This document shows positions 24,697 through 33,482 of a stretch of 33,482 bases of DNA, piece after piece; position 1 is the first letter of the stretch; each line of letters opens with the position of its first letter. Position numbers and translations under genes: made by a program. The stretch is taken from positions 1-33,482 of the forward strand of contig JAURNV010000038.1 of assembly GCA_030830005.1 (NCBI GenBank), written 5' to 3'. The DNA is from Flavobacteriaceae bacterium (GTDB lineage: Bacteria; Bacteroidota; Bacteroidia; Flavobacteriales; Flavobacteriaceae). A model generated the notes under the pieces. The model ran no database searches and was not told where the DNA came from. It worked only from the letters and a program-made list of their open reading frames with translations.

Positions 24697-27600
24697 TTAG
24701 AATGTTAGTTTTAAACCTAAACTAATGTTTCTTAGTAGCGAGTAATCGCTTTCACTTGCAACTGCAGTAAGTCCTGCAGTTCTAGGATCATACCCTTGAC
24801 GTTTAGACCATAGATATACATTATCAGAAGTTGCATAAAGTGTCGCATTGTCAATAAATATATTATCTGGTAAATCAGCGCTTAGGTCATAAGAAATTGA
24901 TATGTCTTGAATACTTAGATAAGAGTTGTCAATAAAGTAAAGAGATGATGTTCCGTAATAAGTATTATCATCGTTTTTAACAACGATTGGTAGCTGTGCA
25001 CTCGTGTTTTCAGGAGTCCAAGTTTTTGTAAATAAATCATTATGGAAGTTTTCTCCAGGTTCAGACCTAAGCATTGAGAAATACGTATTATCTCTTCCGT
25101 AACCTCCAACAGAGTACGCAAAGTTTATACCAGCATTAAACTTCTTGTATTGAATAGCTAAACCGAATCCCCCGTAAAAATCAGGAATTGGAGATTTATC
25201 TAAATAATACTCATCAGCTTCAGCATACGTCTCTGTAACATTTCTTTGACCAGTGGGGTTTCCTTCATCGTCTAAAATATCTTTATAGAATGTAGCTGCA
25301 CCATTTGTTGGATTTACACCTGCAAATTCACGCAAGTAGTACTCATATAGAGATCGTCCTTCTTCATATCTAAAAGCCCCAGCATCAATAAACTCTCTAG
25401 GAAGTCTAGTAATTTCATTTTCAAAACTTGAGATATTAAAATTTAAATCGACACTTAAATCAGTACTCCTGTAGGCTGTTCCGCTTAAACTAAGCTCCCA
25501 ACCACGGTTTTCCATATCTCCTACATTTTCTGGGAAGCTTGGCAAACCAGAAGATGGTGGTTGTGGTGTGTTGAACAAAAGGTCTTCAACTTTTCTTTCG
25601 AAGTATTCAAAGTCAACAGTAAGTTTTGAATCAAAAAAACTTGCTACAAAACCAACGTTAGTATTTGTTGAAGATTCCCAAGTTAAGGCAGGGTTACCTT
25701 GATAAGCAAGAGATAATCCAAAATCACCATTGTTGTTTGTTACACTAAATTGATCTTGATAAGCCAAGTAGTTTCTTCCTCCATCTGGATATAAGATTCT
25801 GTCATTACCTACCTGACCTAAACTTGCTTTAAGTTTAAATTCATTAACGAAAGATACATCAAAGAAATCTTCCTGAGATACACGCCATGCAACACCTGCT
25901 CCGTAAAAGTTACCCCAACGTACTGAAGGGTCGAATACAGAAGAAGCGTCGTTTCGGAAGTTAGCACTCAAGAAATACTTCTCGGCGTAGTTATAGTACA
26001 TTCTAGAAATATATCCTTTTACAGAGTAATCGTACTCACTGTTGTTCATAGACTCCATAGTAATCCCTTGGTTTAATACATTTTCCTGAGGGAGTAAAAA
26101 TTTTGTTTTTTGAGCAGAAAGATTTACGTTTTTCCAATCGTTTGATTCATATCCAACAAGAATATCAATACTGTGTTTGTCAAAAGTGTTTTTATACTCT
26201 AAGAATGTTTGATTTGAAAAAGTAAAAGAACTTGACGCAGAAGGTTCAGACCGTCCACCAACATTCCCAGCATCACCTCCAACAGAAGTATCATAGCTAA
26301 CACCCTGAGTAGTTCTACTAAGAACGTTTGCAATGTGACGAATTGTGAAGTTATCAGTAATTTTAAAACTCGCATTAACAGTAGCGTTGACATTATTGGT
26401 TGTAAATACCTTCTCATCTAACAATGAAGTTGCATATGGATTTGCAAATCCGGCATAAGGACGCCCTAGAGGCGTTCCTGTAGACTTATCACCAAAGTCA
26501 TATACATGGTTTCCTTTTGAATCTAGTATTGGAGTACCATCTAATTGATAACCAAATACGGGATATATTGGCGCAATTGATCGCGTCCAACTAAAGGCAC
26601 CAGCATATCCACCCTGATCAGGTGTATTTTGAACAGTGTGTGCATAATTGATGTTAGAATCAACCGAGAGTTTATCTTTAAATTTAAAACTGTGCTTAAA
26701 TGTTGCTGTAGTACGTTGGAAATCTGAATTCACGGCATACGAATCATTTATTTCATGCCCAAGTGAAAAATACGTTTTTGAATTTTCACTTCCACCAGAA
26801 ACATTCATAAATATCTTCCTTGAAATATTATTATTGAACATGTAATCATCCCAATTTTCATTCCATAAAAGACTATTTTCTGATGCAGTCACCAAACCAG
26901 TTGCTGGATCTATTAGTGAATTGTTTGCAACGCCATAAGAATTATATCCAAGAGAATATCCTAAGTTAGCACCATCTGTGATTAGGTTTGCAGCGGCTAC
27001 AGCCCTTGCAGTAGCATCATCATAACCCAAATCGTGCATAAGTGTATTACGAGAGACCATAAAGAAGCCTTCGTAATATCTTCTAGAGCTCGTAATACGA
27101 TTGTAGTCTTTGGTGGCACGAGTAGAAACTGAAGAGCTTATGTCTACAGAGGCTTTTATTTCTCCTTTTTCACTTGATTTAGTTGTAATGATAATGACAC
27201 CATTCGAACCTCTACTACCATAAATAGAGACAGCTGAAGCGTCTTTCAGGAAGGAAATTGAGCTAATGTCTTGAGGGTTTATAGTATTAATACTTCCATT
27301 AAATGGAACCCCGTCAACAACATATAACGGTGCACTGGATGCATATAAAGATCCAATTCCTCGAATACGCACTGTAGGTCCTGAACCTGGCTGTCCACTA
27401 TTGTTAAACACCTGAACTCCGGCAACTTTACCTACAGCAGATTGTAAAACATTGGGATTTCTGGTTTTATCAAGGACTTCTGAAGTTATTTCACCTACTG
27501 AACCTGTAAGAGCAAGTTTTCGTTGGGTTCCGTATCCCAAAACGATTACCTCATCTAGTTCATTTGAAGAGCTCAATATAACATTGATAGTAGCGCTATT

Positions 27601-27852
27601 CACGGTAACTTCAACGGCATTATACCCTACATAACTCACTACAAGAACGTCGCCGTTTGCAGCAGCAATGGAGTAATTTCCATCAAAATCAGCAGTTGTA
27701 GCTGTAGAAGTACCTTTAACCACAACGGTTGCCCCCGGAAGGGGAACGCCGTCAGTATCTGAAACAGTTCCCGATACAGTTTGTTGTGCTAAGGCAACTT
27801 GAAACATCGCTAAAAAAGCAAATGTTATAATTTGAATAAATTTAGTTTTCAT
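24697..27852 (-). CDS. SusC/RagA family TonB-dependent transporter, module B
   Basis: 1051 residues, full length. Signal peptide ends around ALAQ (residue 23). Residues 24-100 are the carboxypeptidase-D-regulatory-like domain (VSGTVSDTDGVPLPGATVVVKG), followed by the SusC linker LDEVIVLGYGTQRK. The plug domain runs from about 112 to 225, with GSGPTVRIRGIGSL and PLYVVDGVPFNGSINTINPQDI. The rest is the 22-strand barrel, ending in LGLKLTF with a terminal Phe. It imports substrate captured by SusD across the outer membrane using TonB energy. No STN signalling domain is present, so regulation by a SusC-anti-sigma path is not indicated. It is the first gene of module B, with a -7 element 53 bases before the ATG. 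Confidence 0.95.
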   Translation of the reverse strand: MKTKFIQIITFAFLAMFQVALAQQTVSGTVSDTDGVPLPGATVVVKGTSTATTADFDGNYSIAAANGDVLVVSYVGYNAVEVTVNSATINVILSSSNELDEVIVLGYGTQRKLALTGSVGEITSEVLDKTRNPNVLQSAVGKVAGVQVFNNSGQPGSGPTVRIRGIGSLYASSAPLYVVDGVPFNGSINTINPQDISSISFLKDASAVSIYGSRGSNGVIIITTKSSEKGEIKASVDISSSVSTRATKDYNRITSSRRYYEGFFMVSRNTLMHDLGYDDATARAVAAANLITDGANLGYSLGYNSYGVANNSLIDPATGLVTASENSLLWNENWDDYMFNNNISRKIFMNVSGGSENSKTYFSLGHEINDSYAVNSDFQRTTATFKHSFKFKDKLSVDSNINYAHTVQNTPDQGGYAGAFSWTRSIAPIYPVFGYQLDGTPILDSKGNHVYDFGDKSTGTPLGRPYAGFANPYATSLLDEKVFTTNNVNATVNASFKITDNFTIRHIANVLSRTTQGVSYDTSVGGDAGNVGGRSEPSASSSFTFSNQTFLEYKNTFDKHSIDILVGYESNDWKNVNLSAQKTKFLLPQENVLNQGITMESMNNSEYDYSVKGYISRMYYNYAEKYFLSANFRNDASSVFDPSVRWGNFYGAGVAWRVSQEDFFDVSFVNEFKLKASLGQVGNDRILYPDGGRNYLAYQDQFSVTNNNGDFGLSLAYQGNPALTWESSTNTNVGFVASFFDSKLTVDFEYFERKVEDLLFNTPQPPSSGLPSFPENVGDMENRGWELSLSGTAYRSTDLSVDLNFNISSFENEITRLPREFIDAGAFRYEEGRSLYEYYLREFAGVNPTNGAATFYKDILDDEGNPTGQRNVTETYAEADEYYLDKSPIPDFYGGFGLAIQYKKFNAGINFAYSVGGYGRDNTYFSMLRSEPGENFHNDLFTKTWTPENTSAQLPIVVKNDDNTYYGTSSLYFIDNSYLSIQDISISYDLSADLPDNIFIDNATLYATSDNVYLWSKRQGYDPRTAGLTAVASESDYSLLRNISLGLKLTF

Positions 27853-27904
27853 ATTTATTTAGATTGTTAGCAATGTCAAATATGTTAATAAATTGTTAAT
27901 TACA

Positions 27905-27912
27905 CAAAACTA
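27905..27912 (-). promoter_or_regulatory. -7 promoter element for module B (susC)
   Basis: TAGTTTTG on the minus strand matches TAnnTTTG, 52 bases upstream of the susC ATG, in the 121-base gap behind the module A peptidase. A -33 TTG at 17-23 bases is not visible. The leader would be about 45 bases. Confidence 0.4.
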
Positions 27913-27973
27913 TTTGTGAAATATTTATTGATATCAGCATAAAATTATTGAATTAAGATTATAATGAATCTAA

Positions 27974-29947
27974 TTAATAGATAAGTAACTGCTTAAAAGT
28001 GGTCTTTTTTTCCGTCTCAATGCCCAGAATATAAATTCCAGTAGGCAAAAAATCGACGTCAAAGCGGATGCCTTCCCGTGAAAATGATGGTTTTGAGGTT
28101 TCCGCAACTACACGCCCTGACATATCCATAAGCCGTAAACTCTTAAAACGTAGTGCATTGTCTAGCACAGCAACAGAGAAGGCATCTCGAACTGGGTTTG
28201 GCGTAACCAAAAAACCATCTGAACTATAATTTTCTAATACCTCTTTTGATGGAAAAATTACACCTGGACCAGATAAAATTAAACTGGCTTGTTGTGTATC
28301 GCCAGTAATTGAGCCTTTGTGAGACACCCTTATTTCGTATACTCCTCCTAAATTTTGAGCAATACTAACTTGTTCTAGGTTATCGGCACTATTGTCTCCC
28401 AATACGGCTACGGTTTGTTGAGCGGTATTGGGTAATTTCCATGGAAAATAAGTGGTTTCTTCTTGCGTTATACGAAGGTCTAAGTCGTTTATTAATGTGG
28501 TTTCGGCGTATTCCTCAGCATAAGGGTCAAACCAACTTAGCGTAGCTTTCAGTTCTCCTTCGTCTATCATGGCCATGTATAGCGTTTGGGATTCACCTTC
28601 TTCCAGTTCAAATTCGAGGATTGTACTTGGTGAGAACGCATCTTTTTCAATCACGTCAGCAGCTTTTTCCAAATTTATAGCGCCGTAACCGGTTTTAACA
28701 TCAGGACCTGAAATGTCTTCTCCGTTCCAATCTTGGATATCATCTGCAGTGTGGCAAAGTAGTGCTTTTGCAGTAGCACCTCGCATATACGAATTATGTA
28801 TTCTTTTGTAAAGTTGTTGCAATAGAGCAACGCTGCTTGCGGTTGCGGGTGCAGCAAAAGAAGTGCCGCTTGTTACTACGTAACTATCTTTGCTTTCAGG
28901 GTTATTTTCATCCCAATAGGCTGCTCCTAACTGTTGCCCTGGTGCAGTGATTTCGGGTTTTATACGAAAATCATTTGTAGGTCCAGCGCTACTAAATTCC
29001 GAAGGTGTAAAATTTTCACTGTTATTGTCCATAGAAAGACTGCCGACGGTAAGCACATTTTTTGCGGTAGTAGAACCCGTAAGTTGATCTAATCGGGGTA
29101 CTTGTTGGGTAGGGTAGGCTATATTGCCATCATTGCCACCAGCAGCTATATGCAAATAATTCGGATAGGAGTAGGCAATTTCATCCAAGAGTGAACTCCA
29201 GATACTATAATCGCCAATATATTCATCTGGAATGGGTTCACCATTTTGATCTAAAATCGGAAAGCCATAGGAATGATTGGATAAAATAAAATCGGAATTG
29301 TTGTTGGTCTGTAATTGTTCAAAAATTTCAGAAATATCGTAATACCAATCGTAGCTATAAACCCTATCAAGTTGGGGCGAAACACCCTCAATCTCATAGG
29401 TTTCGTTATCTAAAAGATCCTTTGCAATTACGATAGAAGCTACGGCAGTGGGGTGGCCACTTATAACATTAGCTGTAGTATAGTCTCCAATTTCGATGGG
29501 TACTTGATAGCCGTTGAATCCTTCCCCACCCGTAAAGGCCTCATGGGAAGCAAAAATATGCCCTTCATCCCAAATGCCCAAATGAATGCCTTCGCCGTTT
29601 AAGTCTAGTCCTTTACGTCCGCCTGTATTTAAGACATTGGCTTTGGTGGCCTTACGTACCGAACGCTTGTTGGTGCTGTAGTATAAGGGCGTTCCATTTG
29701 GTGAAACCCAGTTGGGACGAATATAATTTCCGTTTTTGTCTTTTTTAAGCCGTGTGTCTTTAGCAGCAATTAGGCTATCAATGCGCTGATTTTGCACTGC
29801 CATGGATGACGAAATACGTTCTTTAAGGGCTTGTTTTTGAATGGCTTGTTTTTCAGAAGGCGTGACCGTTTTACTCACTCCCGACGAGGAAACACAAGAA
29901 ATGATGAACCAAAAGCAACAGCAGAATAGGGCAAGGTTGTTTTTCAT
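27974..29947 (-). CDS. T9SS-exported S8 peptidase with lipoprotein-like signal, module A
   Basis: 657 residues from the ATG at 29947; an in-frame ATG at 29977 lies inside the terminator hairpin and would add ten polar residues, so it is not used. The signal MKNNLALFCCCFWFIISC ends in a lipobox-like IISC (Cys18). After a basic propeptide-like region comes the S8 domain: Asp127 (GIWDEG), His165 (SGHPTAVAS), oxyanion Asn272 (AGGNDGN) and Ser363 (TSGTSFAAP). The His motif is HPTAVAS rather than HGTHVAG. A beta domain with INDLDLRI, YFPWKL and RVSHKG follows, then a T9SS type A sorting domain from VTPNPVRDAF to KQLLIY. It is homologous to the module B peptidase along its length (shared SNHSYGFPI, KALxCHTA). 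It sits behind the SusCD pair, cut off by a terminator. Protein degradation for peptide uptake is inferred. Confidence 0.9.
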   Translation of the reverse strand: MKNNLALFCCCFWFIISCVSSSGVSKTVTPSEKQAIQKQALKERISSSMAVQNQRIDSLIAAKDTRLKKDKNGNYIRPNWVSPNGTPLYYSTNKRSVRKATKANVLNTGGRKGLDLNGEGIHLGIWDEGHIFASHEAFTGGEGFNGYQVPIEIGDYTTANVISGHPTAVASIVIAKDLLDNETYEIEGVSPQLDRVYSYDWYYDISEIFEQLQTNNNSDFILSNHSYGFPILDQNGEPIPDEYIGDYSIWSSLLDEIAYSYPNYLHIAAGGNDGNIAYPTQQVPRLDQLTGSTTAKNVLTVGSLSMDNNSENFTPSEFSSAGPTNDFRIKPEITAPGQQLGAAYWDENNPESKDSYVVTSGTSFAAPATASSVALLQQLYKRIHNSYMRGATAKALLCHTADDIQDWNGEDISGPDVKTGYGAINLEKAADVIEKDAFSPSTILEFELEEGESQTLYMAMIDEGELKATLSWFDPYAEEYAETTLINDLDLRITQEETTYFPWKLPNTAQQTVAVLGDNSADNLEQVSIAQNLGGVYEIRVSHKGSITGDTQQASLILSGPGVIFPSKEVLENYSSDGFLVTPNPVRDAFSVAVLDNALRFKSLRLMDMSGRVVAETSKPSFSREGIRFDVDFLPTGIYILGIETEKKTTFKQLLIY

Positions 29948-29960
29948 AGTTCTAAGATAT

Positions 29961-29986
29961 AAAAAAACCCCGCACAAGGCGGGGTT
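29961..29986 (-). terminator. Rho-independent terminator between module A susD and the peptidase
   Basis: A GC-rich perfect 8-base stem (AACCCCGC at 29966-29973 and GCGGGGTT at 29979-29986) with loop ACAAG. On the minus strand the stem runs into seven T. It lies 22 bases after the susD stop at 30009 and ends 13 bases before the peptidase ATG at 29947. It is a strong classical terminator for susCD transcripts. Confidence 0.88.
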
Positions 29987-30008
29987 GAGTTAGTAAAAGG
30001 AAAAGATA

Positions 30009-31427
30009 TTAAAACTTGTCCCAAAAAATAGGTGTTTGCTGATTGTCTTTACCTCCATTAGCAGCTTTCCAATTTATCTCATTAAGCGACTGCTCATCAA
30101 TTGGATAAGTATATCTTTTCGGAACTGGAACCTTAGCGACCGCTGCCAAATTAAAAGTTGGTGCATCAAATTTTCTGTACACATACCACCCTTCGGAGCC
30201 ACGGTTGTACATGGCAATCCAATATTGCATTCCTATCTTTTCTTTCCAAGTACCAGTAGCGGTGGTATAAGCAACATCAGTCTTTGCAAGATAGGCAGTA
30301 GCATCAGCAACAGTTAGACCCCAGTCTTGAAAATTGGCAGTAATACCTTTATTATAGTATTCCTCTGCCGTACCACCAACAACCCAGGTTCTTTCAGCTG
30401 CTTCCGCCAAATTAAAGCTTACCTCTGAATAGTCCAAAAGCACACCTCTAAACATAGGGTCTAATAGGGCTATTCCAATATGTGAGTGACTACCGTATGA
30501 ACTCTGAGCACCATAGGTGCCACCAAGATAAGCACCAGAAATTTTTGAGTCTGGATCAAAATAAACATCTCTCCTTGGATCATTCAAAGTATTCATGTGA
30601 TCTACAATTGTGTTAGCTGGAATAAAATCGTTTCTTCCAGACTCAACTAAGTCGTTCCACAGAGGATTTGTGTTTGGATTTGTTGATTCGTAAGTAATAA
30701 TTGCATTGTCAGCATTACTTTCAAAAACACCTCCTGTCACCGCATCTTCAACAGCTTTTTGAGCTACAGTTGAATTTACATCAGCTAGTCTAATTCCTAG
30801 CTTTAATTTAAGAGAATTAGCGAACTTCTTCCATGAAGTTCTGTTATTAGCATAAATCAAATCTGCTGAACCAAATCCACTGCCAGAACTTCCTGAAATG
30901 GCTGAGATTGCACTATCAATTCGGATGAGTAAATCATTGTAAATTGTAGCAGCATCATCGTACTTAGGTTGATATAAATCAAAGGGCTTTTTACCCTGTA
31001 GGGCCTCAGTGTAAGGGATATCTCCAAATGTATCAACTAGATTTTGCCATGTATAAACCTCGAGAACTTCAATCTGAGCATTTTTAAAAGCATCTCCCTC
31101 AGTTTTAGTTTTAGCATCTTTTAAATCAAATAGCACATTCAAAAATAAAGTGTTCCAATGTCTGCCAGGAATTCTTCTATTTGACAAATCATAATTAGCT
31201 TCATCAGTATATGTGGTCTCAGTCCAGTATTGTGAAAACAAGCGAAATACATTTACATTAACATTTGTAGACTCCATTTGATCGAACAAAGCCACCGTTG
31301 CGCTAACAAAAAGTTGTTCAGCTTGTACTTCTACAGGATTATTAGAATCTTTATTTAAATCACCATAGTCATCGTTACTGCACTGTATAAATAGTAACGC
31401 GATAAAAATTAGAATTATTTTTTTCAT
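30009..31427 (-). CDS. SusD/RagB-like outer-membrane lipoprotein (SusD-like_2 type), module A
   Basis: 472 residues. The lipoprotein signal MKKIILIFIALLFIQC ends at Cys16, followed by Ser-Asn-Asp-Asp. The body fits the second SusD subgroup: NKDSNNPVEVQAEQLFVSATVAL near the N-terminus, FRLFSQYWTETTYTDEANYDL, EVLEVYTWQNLVDTFGDIPYTEAL, then SWKKFANSLKLKLGIRLADV and a late RYTYPIDEQSLNEINW. It would cap the SusC barrel encoded 17 bases upstream. It differs in subgroup from the SusD of module B, so the two modules are not simply recent duplicates in their transporter part. A GC-rich terminator follows. Substrate unknown. Confidence 0.92.
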   Translation of the reverse strand: MKKIILIFIALLFIQCSNDDYGDLNKDSNNPVEVQAEQLFVSATVALFDQMESTNVNVNVFRLFSQYWTETTYTDEANYDLSNRRIPGRHWNTLFLNVLFDLKDAKTKTEGDAFKNAQIEVLEVYTWQNLVDTFGDIPYTEALQGKKPFDLYQPKYDDAATIYNDLLIRIDSAISAISGSSGSGFGSADLIYANNRTSWKKFANSLKLKLGIRLADVNSTVAQKAVEDAVTGGVFESNADNAIITYESTNPNTNPLWNDLVESGRNDFIPANTIVDHMNTLNDPRRDVYFDPDSKISGAYLGGTYGAQSSYGSHSHIGIALLDPMFRGVLLDYSEVSFNLAEAAERTWVVGGTAEEYYNKGITANFQDWGLTVADATAYLAKTDVAYTTATGTWKEKIGMQYWIAMYNRGSEGWYVYRKFDAPTFNLAAVAKVPVPKRYTYPIDEQSLNEINWKAANGGKDNQQTPIFWDKF

Positions 31428-31444
31428 TTTATATAAGTTTTATA

Positions 31445-33482
31445 TTAAAATCCGAGCTTAATATTAAAGCCTACTTCTCTAACAGAAGGGTAAGCCCCAG
31501 ACTGATTACCTTGATTATTTCCAGCTGATAGTCCTGCTTCTGGGTCAGAGTAAGGCAAATTTTTGGAAATAATCCATAAATTTCGACCCACTAATGAAAG
31601 AGATATAGAATTTAAAGGGCTATTCGATAACATTTTATCTGAAAAAGTAAAACCGATTCTAGCTTCCCTTAATTTTACAAATGAAGCATCGTGAATGTGA
31701 GCTGCATTAGGTGTTCGGGCATAGCCCCATGGGTTGGCATACCAATCAGTTCTTGCTCTAGAAGTATTTGGCGTACCATCGGCATTAACCCCTTCAATAA
31801 TTACACCACCCCCGTTTGCTAAAGAATTTCTAATAGGATTACCAAGATCGTTAGTGCCGACAGTAAAGTCATAAAGACCTGTTGCGTAACCATAATAGGT
31901 GTCCAAAGAAAACACATCTCCACCTTTTTGAATATCAATCAAAAAGCTTGCATCAAAGTTTTTATATCTGATAGTGTTTTTAATTGAACCATTCCAGTCG
32001 GGATTAATATCTCCTATAACATTATTATTAGTGGTTGTTCTTGCATAGATGCCTACCCAAGAAGAAGAAGGAGCGTCTGCTGAAGTGTATACAATTTTAC
32101 CTCCATTTTCATGATAAACAAAATCCGTTCCTCTAATAACCCCGTAGGGGTCTCCAACTTTAGCGCCTATGCTGATACCTCCTTGAACAGAAGCCAAAGT
32201 TAAAAAGTCAAGACCTTTAGCAAGATCTAAAACCTTATTTTTATTTTTAGAATAATTAATTTTCACACCCCAACTAAAGTTTTCATTAACAATAGGTTTT
32301 CCAGTTAAGGAAAGTTCAACCCCCTTATTTTCTATACTGCCACCATTAATAAAAACACCTGTTGCCCCTGAAGCCCCTGAAATATCTACAGGGGTAATGA
32401 GCTCTTCAGTAGTTTTATTGTATAGCGAAACATCAAGGCCTAATCTATTGTTTAAAAATTGTGTCTCAATTCCAAATTCATACTCTCCAGTACGTTCAGG
32501 TTTTAAATCTGGATTATTAAGTGTTGAAGGGTAAGTTGCAGATGGCTGGCCATTGAAACCAGCGTTTATGAGATAGGCATCAACAATACGATATGGATCA
32601 ATATCATTTCCTACCTCTGCATAATTTGCTCTCAATTTTGCAAAGGATATCCAATCTACATCAATAATTTTAGACAATATAAGAGAGCCTGATACTGAAG
32701 GGTAGAAATATCTATTATTTTTTACAGGGAGAGATGATGAACGATCTGTTCTAAAAGAGGCTTCAACATAATATGTGTCTACAAACCCCAAACTTATACG
32801 ACCAAAAAGCCCATCAACTTTTTTTGTAGCATCATACTGCAAAGTATTGTTTGGTGTAATGGGGCTTGTAGAATTATCTAAATTATAGATTCCAGGAAAG
32901 TTTAAACCTCCGTTTGTACTTGCAAAAATTCTATCCCATTTTTGTACTCGTAAATTCCAACCTGCAACAGCGTCTAAATTGATCGTTTCGCTTATGTCTT
33001 TATTATAAGATAGTATTAAATCATAATTAGTTTCTGACACATTTCGATCATTAAAAAAATATCTCGAAACATCTACAGATCCCAAATTAATACGCTCCTC
33101 TCTAAGATCATCATATTGGTCAAACGCAATACGACCAAGTATATTTAAGTTGCTGTTAATTTCATAGTTTAAGCTAATATTGCCAAAGTAACGATTTCGT
33201 TCATCTGTGTTATAAGTATTATAGCGCATCCAGTATGGATTGTCAAAATAATGGGGGTCTGTGTTTGGACTCCCGTCAGAATTAGGGTTGCTTAATCCAT
33301 ACATGTTCCAAGAATAGTTTTTGCCAGTTTCGTCAAAAACTCTTTTTTGCTGTAGAATGTCAACGTTTGTCCCCCACCATTGTCTAAAGGATTGCATAAC
33401 GTTGCGGTTATCATAGCCAGTTCCGTAACGCCCTAATCCTTCAGTTTTGGTATAAGTTATATCAGCATTTATATTAAACTTC
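31445..33482 (-). CDS. SusC/RagA family TonB-dependent transporter, C-terminal part, module A
   Basis: The gene runs off the right edge; about 678 residues of the barrel are visible. The frame is open to 33481 beyond the first internal ATG at 33397, with KFNINADITYTKTEG upstream, so 33397 is not the start. Features are the SusC barrel segments RSSSLPVKNNRYFYPSVSGS, LKPERTGEYEFGIETQFLNNRLGLDVSLYNKTT, and NPDWNGSIKNTIRYKNFDASFLIDIQKGG, plus the C-terminal VREVGFNIKLGF ending in Phe. The plug and N-terminal domains lie outside. It pairs with the SusD-like_2 lipoprotein downstream. The regulatory region of module A is outside the window. Confidence 0.93.
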   Translation of the reverse strand, partial: KFNINADITYTKTEGLGRYGTGYDNRNVMQSFRQWWGTNVDILQQKRVFDETGKNYSWNMYGLSNPNSDGSPNTDPHYFDNPYWMRYNTYNTDERNRYFGNISLNYEINSNLNILGRIAFDQYDDLREERINLGSVDVSRYFFNDRNVSETNYDLILSYNKDISETINLDAVAGWNLRVQKWDRIFASTNGGLNFPGIYNLDNSTSPITPNNTLQYDATKKVDGLFGRISLGFVDTYYVEASFRTDRSSSLPVKNNRYFYPSVSGSLILSKIIDVDWISFAKLRANYAEVGNDIDPYRIVDAYLINAGFNGQPSATYPSTLNNPDLKPERTGEYEFGIETQFLNNRLGLDVSLYNKTTEELITPVDISGASGATGVFINGGSIENKGVELSLTGKPIVNENFSWGVKINYSKNKNKVLDLAKGLDFLTLASVQGGISIGAKVGDPYGVIRGTDFVYHENGGKIVYTSADAPSSSWVGIYARTTTNNNVIGDINPDWNGSIKNTIRYKNFDASFLIDIQKGGDVFSLDTYYGYATGLYDFTVGTNDLGNPIRNSLANGGGVIIEGVNADGTPNTSRARTDWYANPWGYARTPNAAHIHDASFVKLREARIGFTFSDKMLSNSPLNSISLSLVGRNLWIISKNLPYSDPEAGLSAGNNQGNQSGAYPSVREVGFNIKLGF

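Noticed and set aside
27951-27975. Inverted repeat at the end of the module A peptidase gene
   Set aside because: All A/T-rich, imperfect (one bulge), overlaps the stop codon and lacks a T run; not a convincing terminator.
29948-29977. Longer start for the module A peptidase
   Set aside because: The ATG lies inside the terminator hairpin, and the added residues precede an already complete signal sequence.
20491-33482. Mobile element or genomic island boundaries around the SusCD modules
   Set aside because: No integrase, transposase, tRNA, direct repeat or attachment site was seen on the visible side.

Overview
The window looks like a chromosomal piece of a marine-type member of the Bacteroidota, most likely Flavobacteriaceae. 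The evidence is the end of a PorV-type protein of the type IX secretion system (T9SS), SusC/SusD outer-membrane pairs, secreted proteases with T9SS C-terminal sorting domains, a PafA-type alkaline phosphatase, an AT-rich sequence, no Shine-Dalgarno-like sites that decide starts, and repeated copies of the Bacteroidota -7 promoter element TAnnTTTG in front of transcription units. No rRNA, tRNA, CRISPR array, insertion sequence or phage gene was seen, and no gene-free stretch reaches 300 bases.

Left part (1-20.4 kb): compact housekeeping DNA. The end of porV is followed by a tightly packed unit: pyruvate dehydrogenase E1-alpha, E2 with two lipoyl domains, an SDR oxidoreductase, a SprT-like metalloprotein and a DUF389 membrane protein. 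On the minus strand lie an MlaF/MlaE-type ABC transporter, a stand-alone KAS III-like enzyme and glycine dehydrogenase (gcvP). Between them on the plus strand is a PafA-like phosphatase. Next come a UbiA-like membrane protein, purE/purK (minus), then adk, obgE, a TPR-like secreted protein, a degenerate polysaccharide-deacetylase homologue and a YjjG-like HAD phosphatase (plus), and an RlmB-type rRNA methyltransferase (minus). Several convergent pairs overlap at their stop codons, leaving no room for separate terminators.

Right part (20.5-33.5 kb): two consecutive minus-strand modules with the same plan. Reading in transcription order, module A is SusC (5' end outside the window), SusD, a Rho-independent terminator and an S8 peptidase with a T9SS tail. 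Module B is SusC, SusD, a third lipoprotein, a Rho-independent terminator and a second, homologous S8 peptidase with a T9SS tail. In both, 61 bases separate the last SusCD-side gene from the chosen peptidase start, and the terminator hairpin sits almost against that start codon. The likely job is digestion of protein outside the cell by T9SS-exported subtilases and uptake of the peptides through the SusCD (RagAB-like) transporters. The substrate is an inference, because no glycan-active enzyme is present. The terminator placed between transporter and protease genes is the most interesting regulatory signal in the window.
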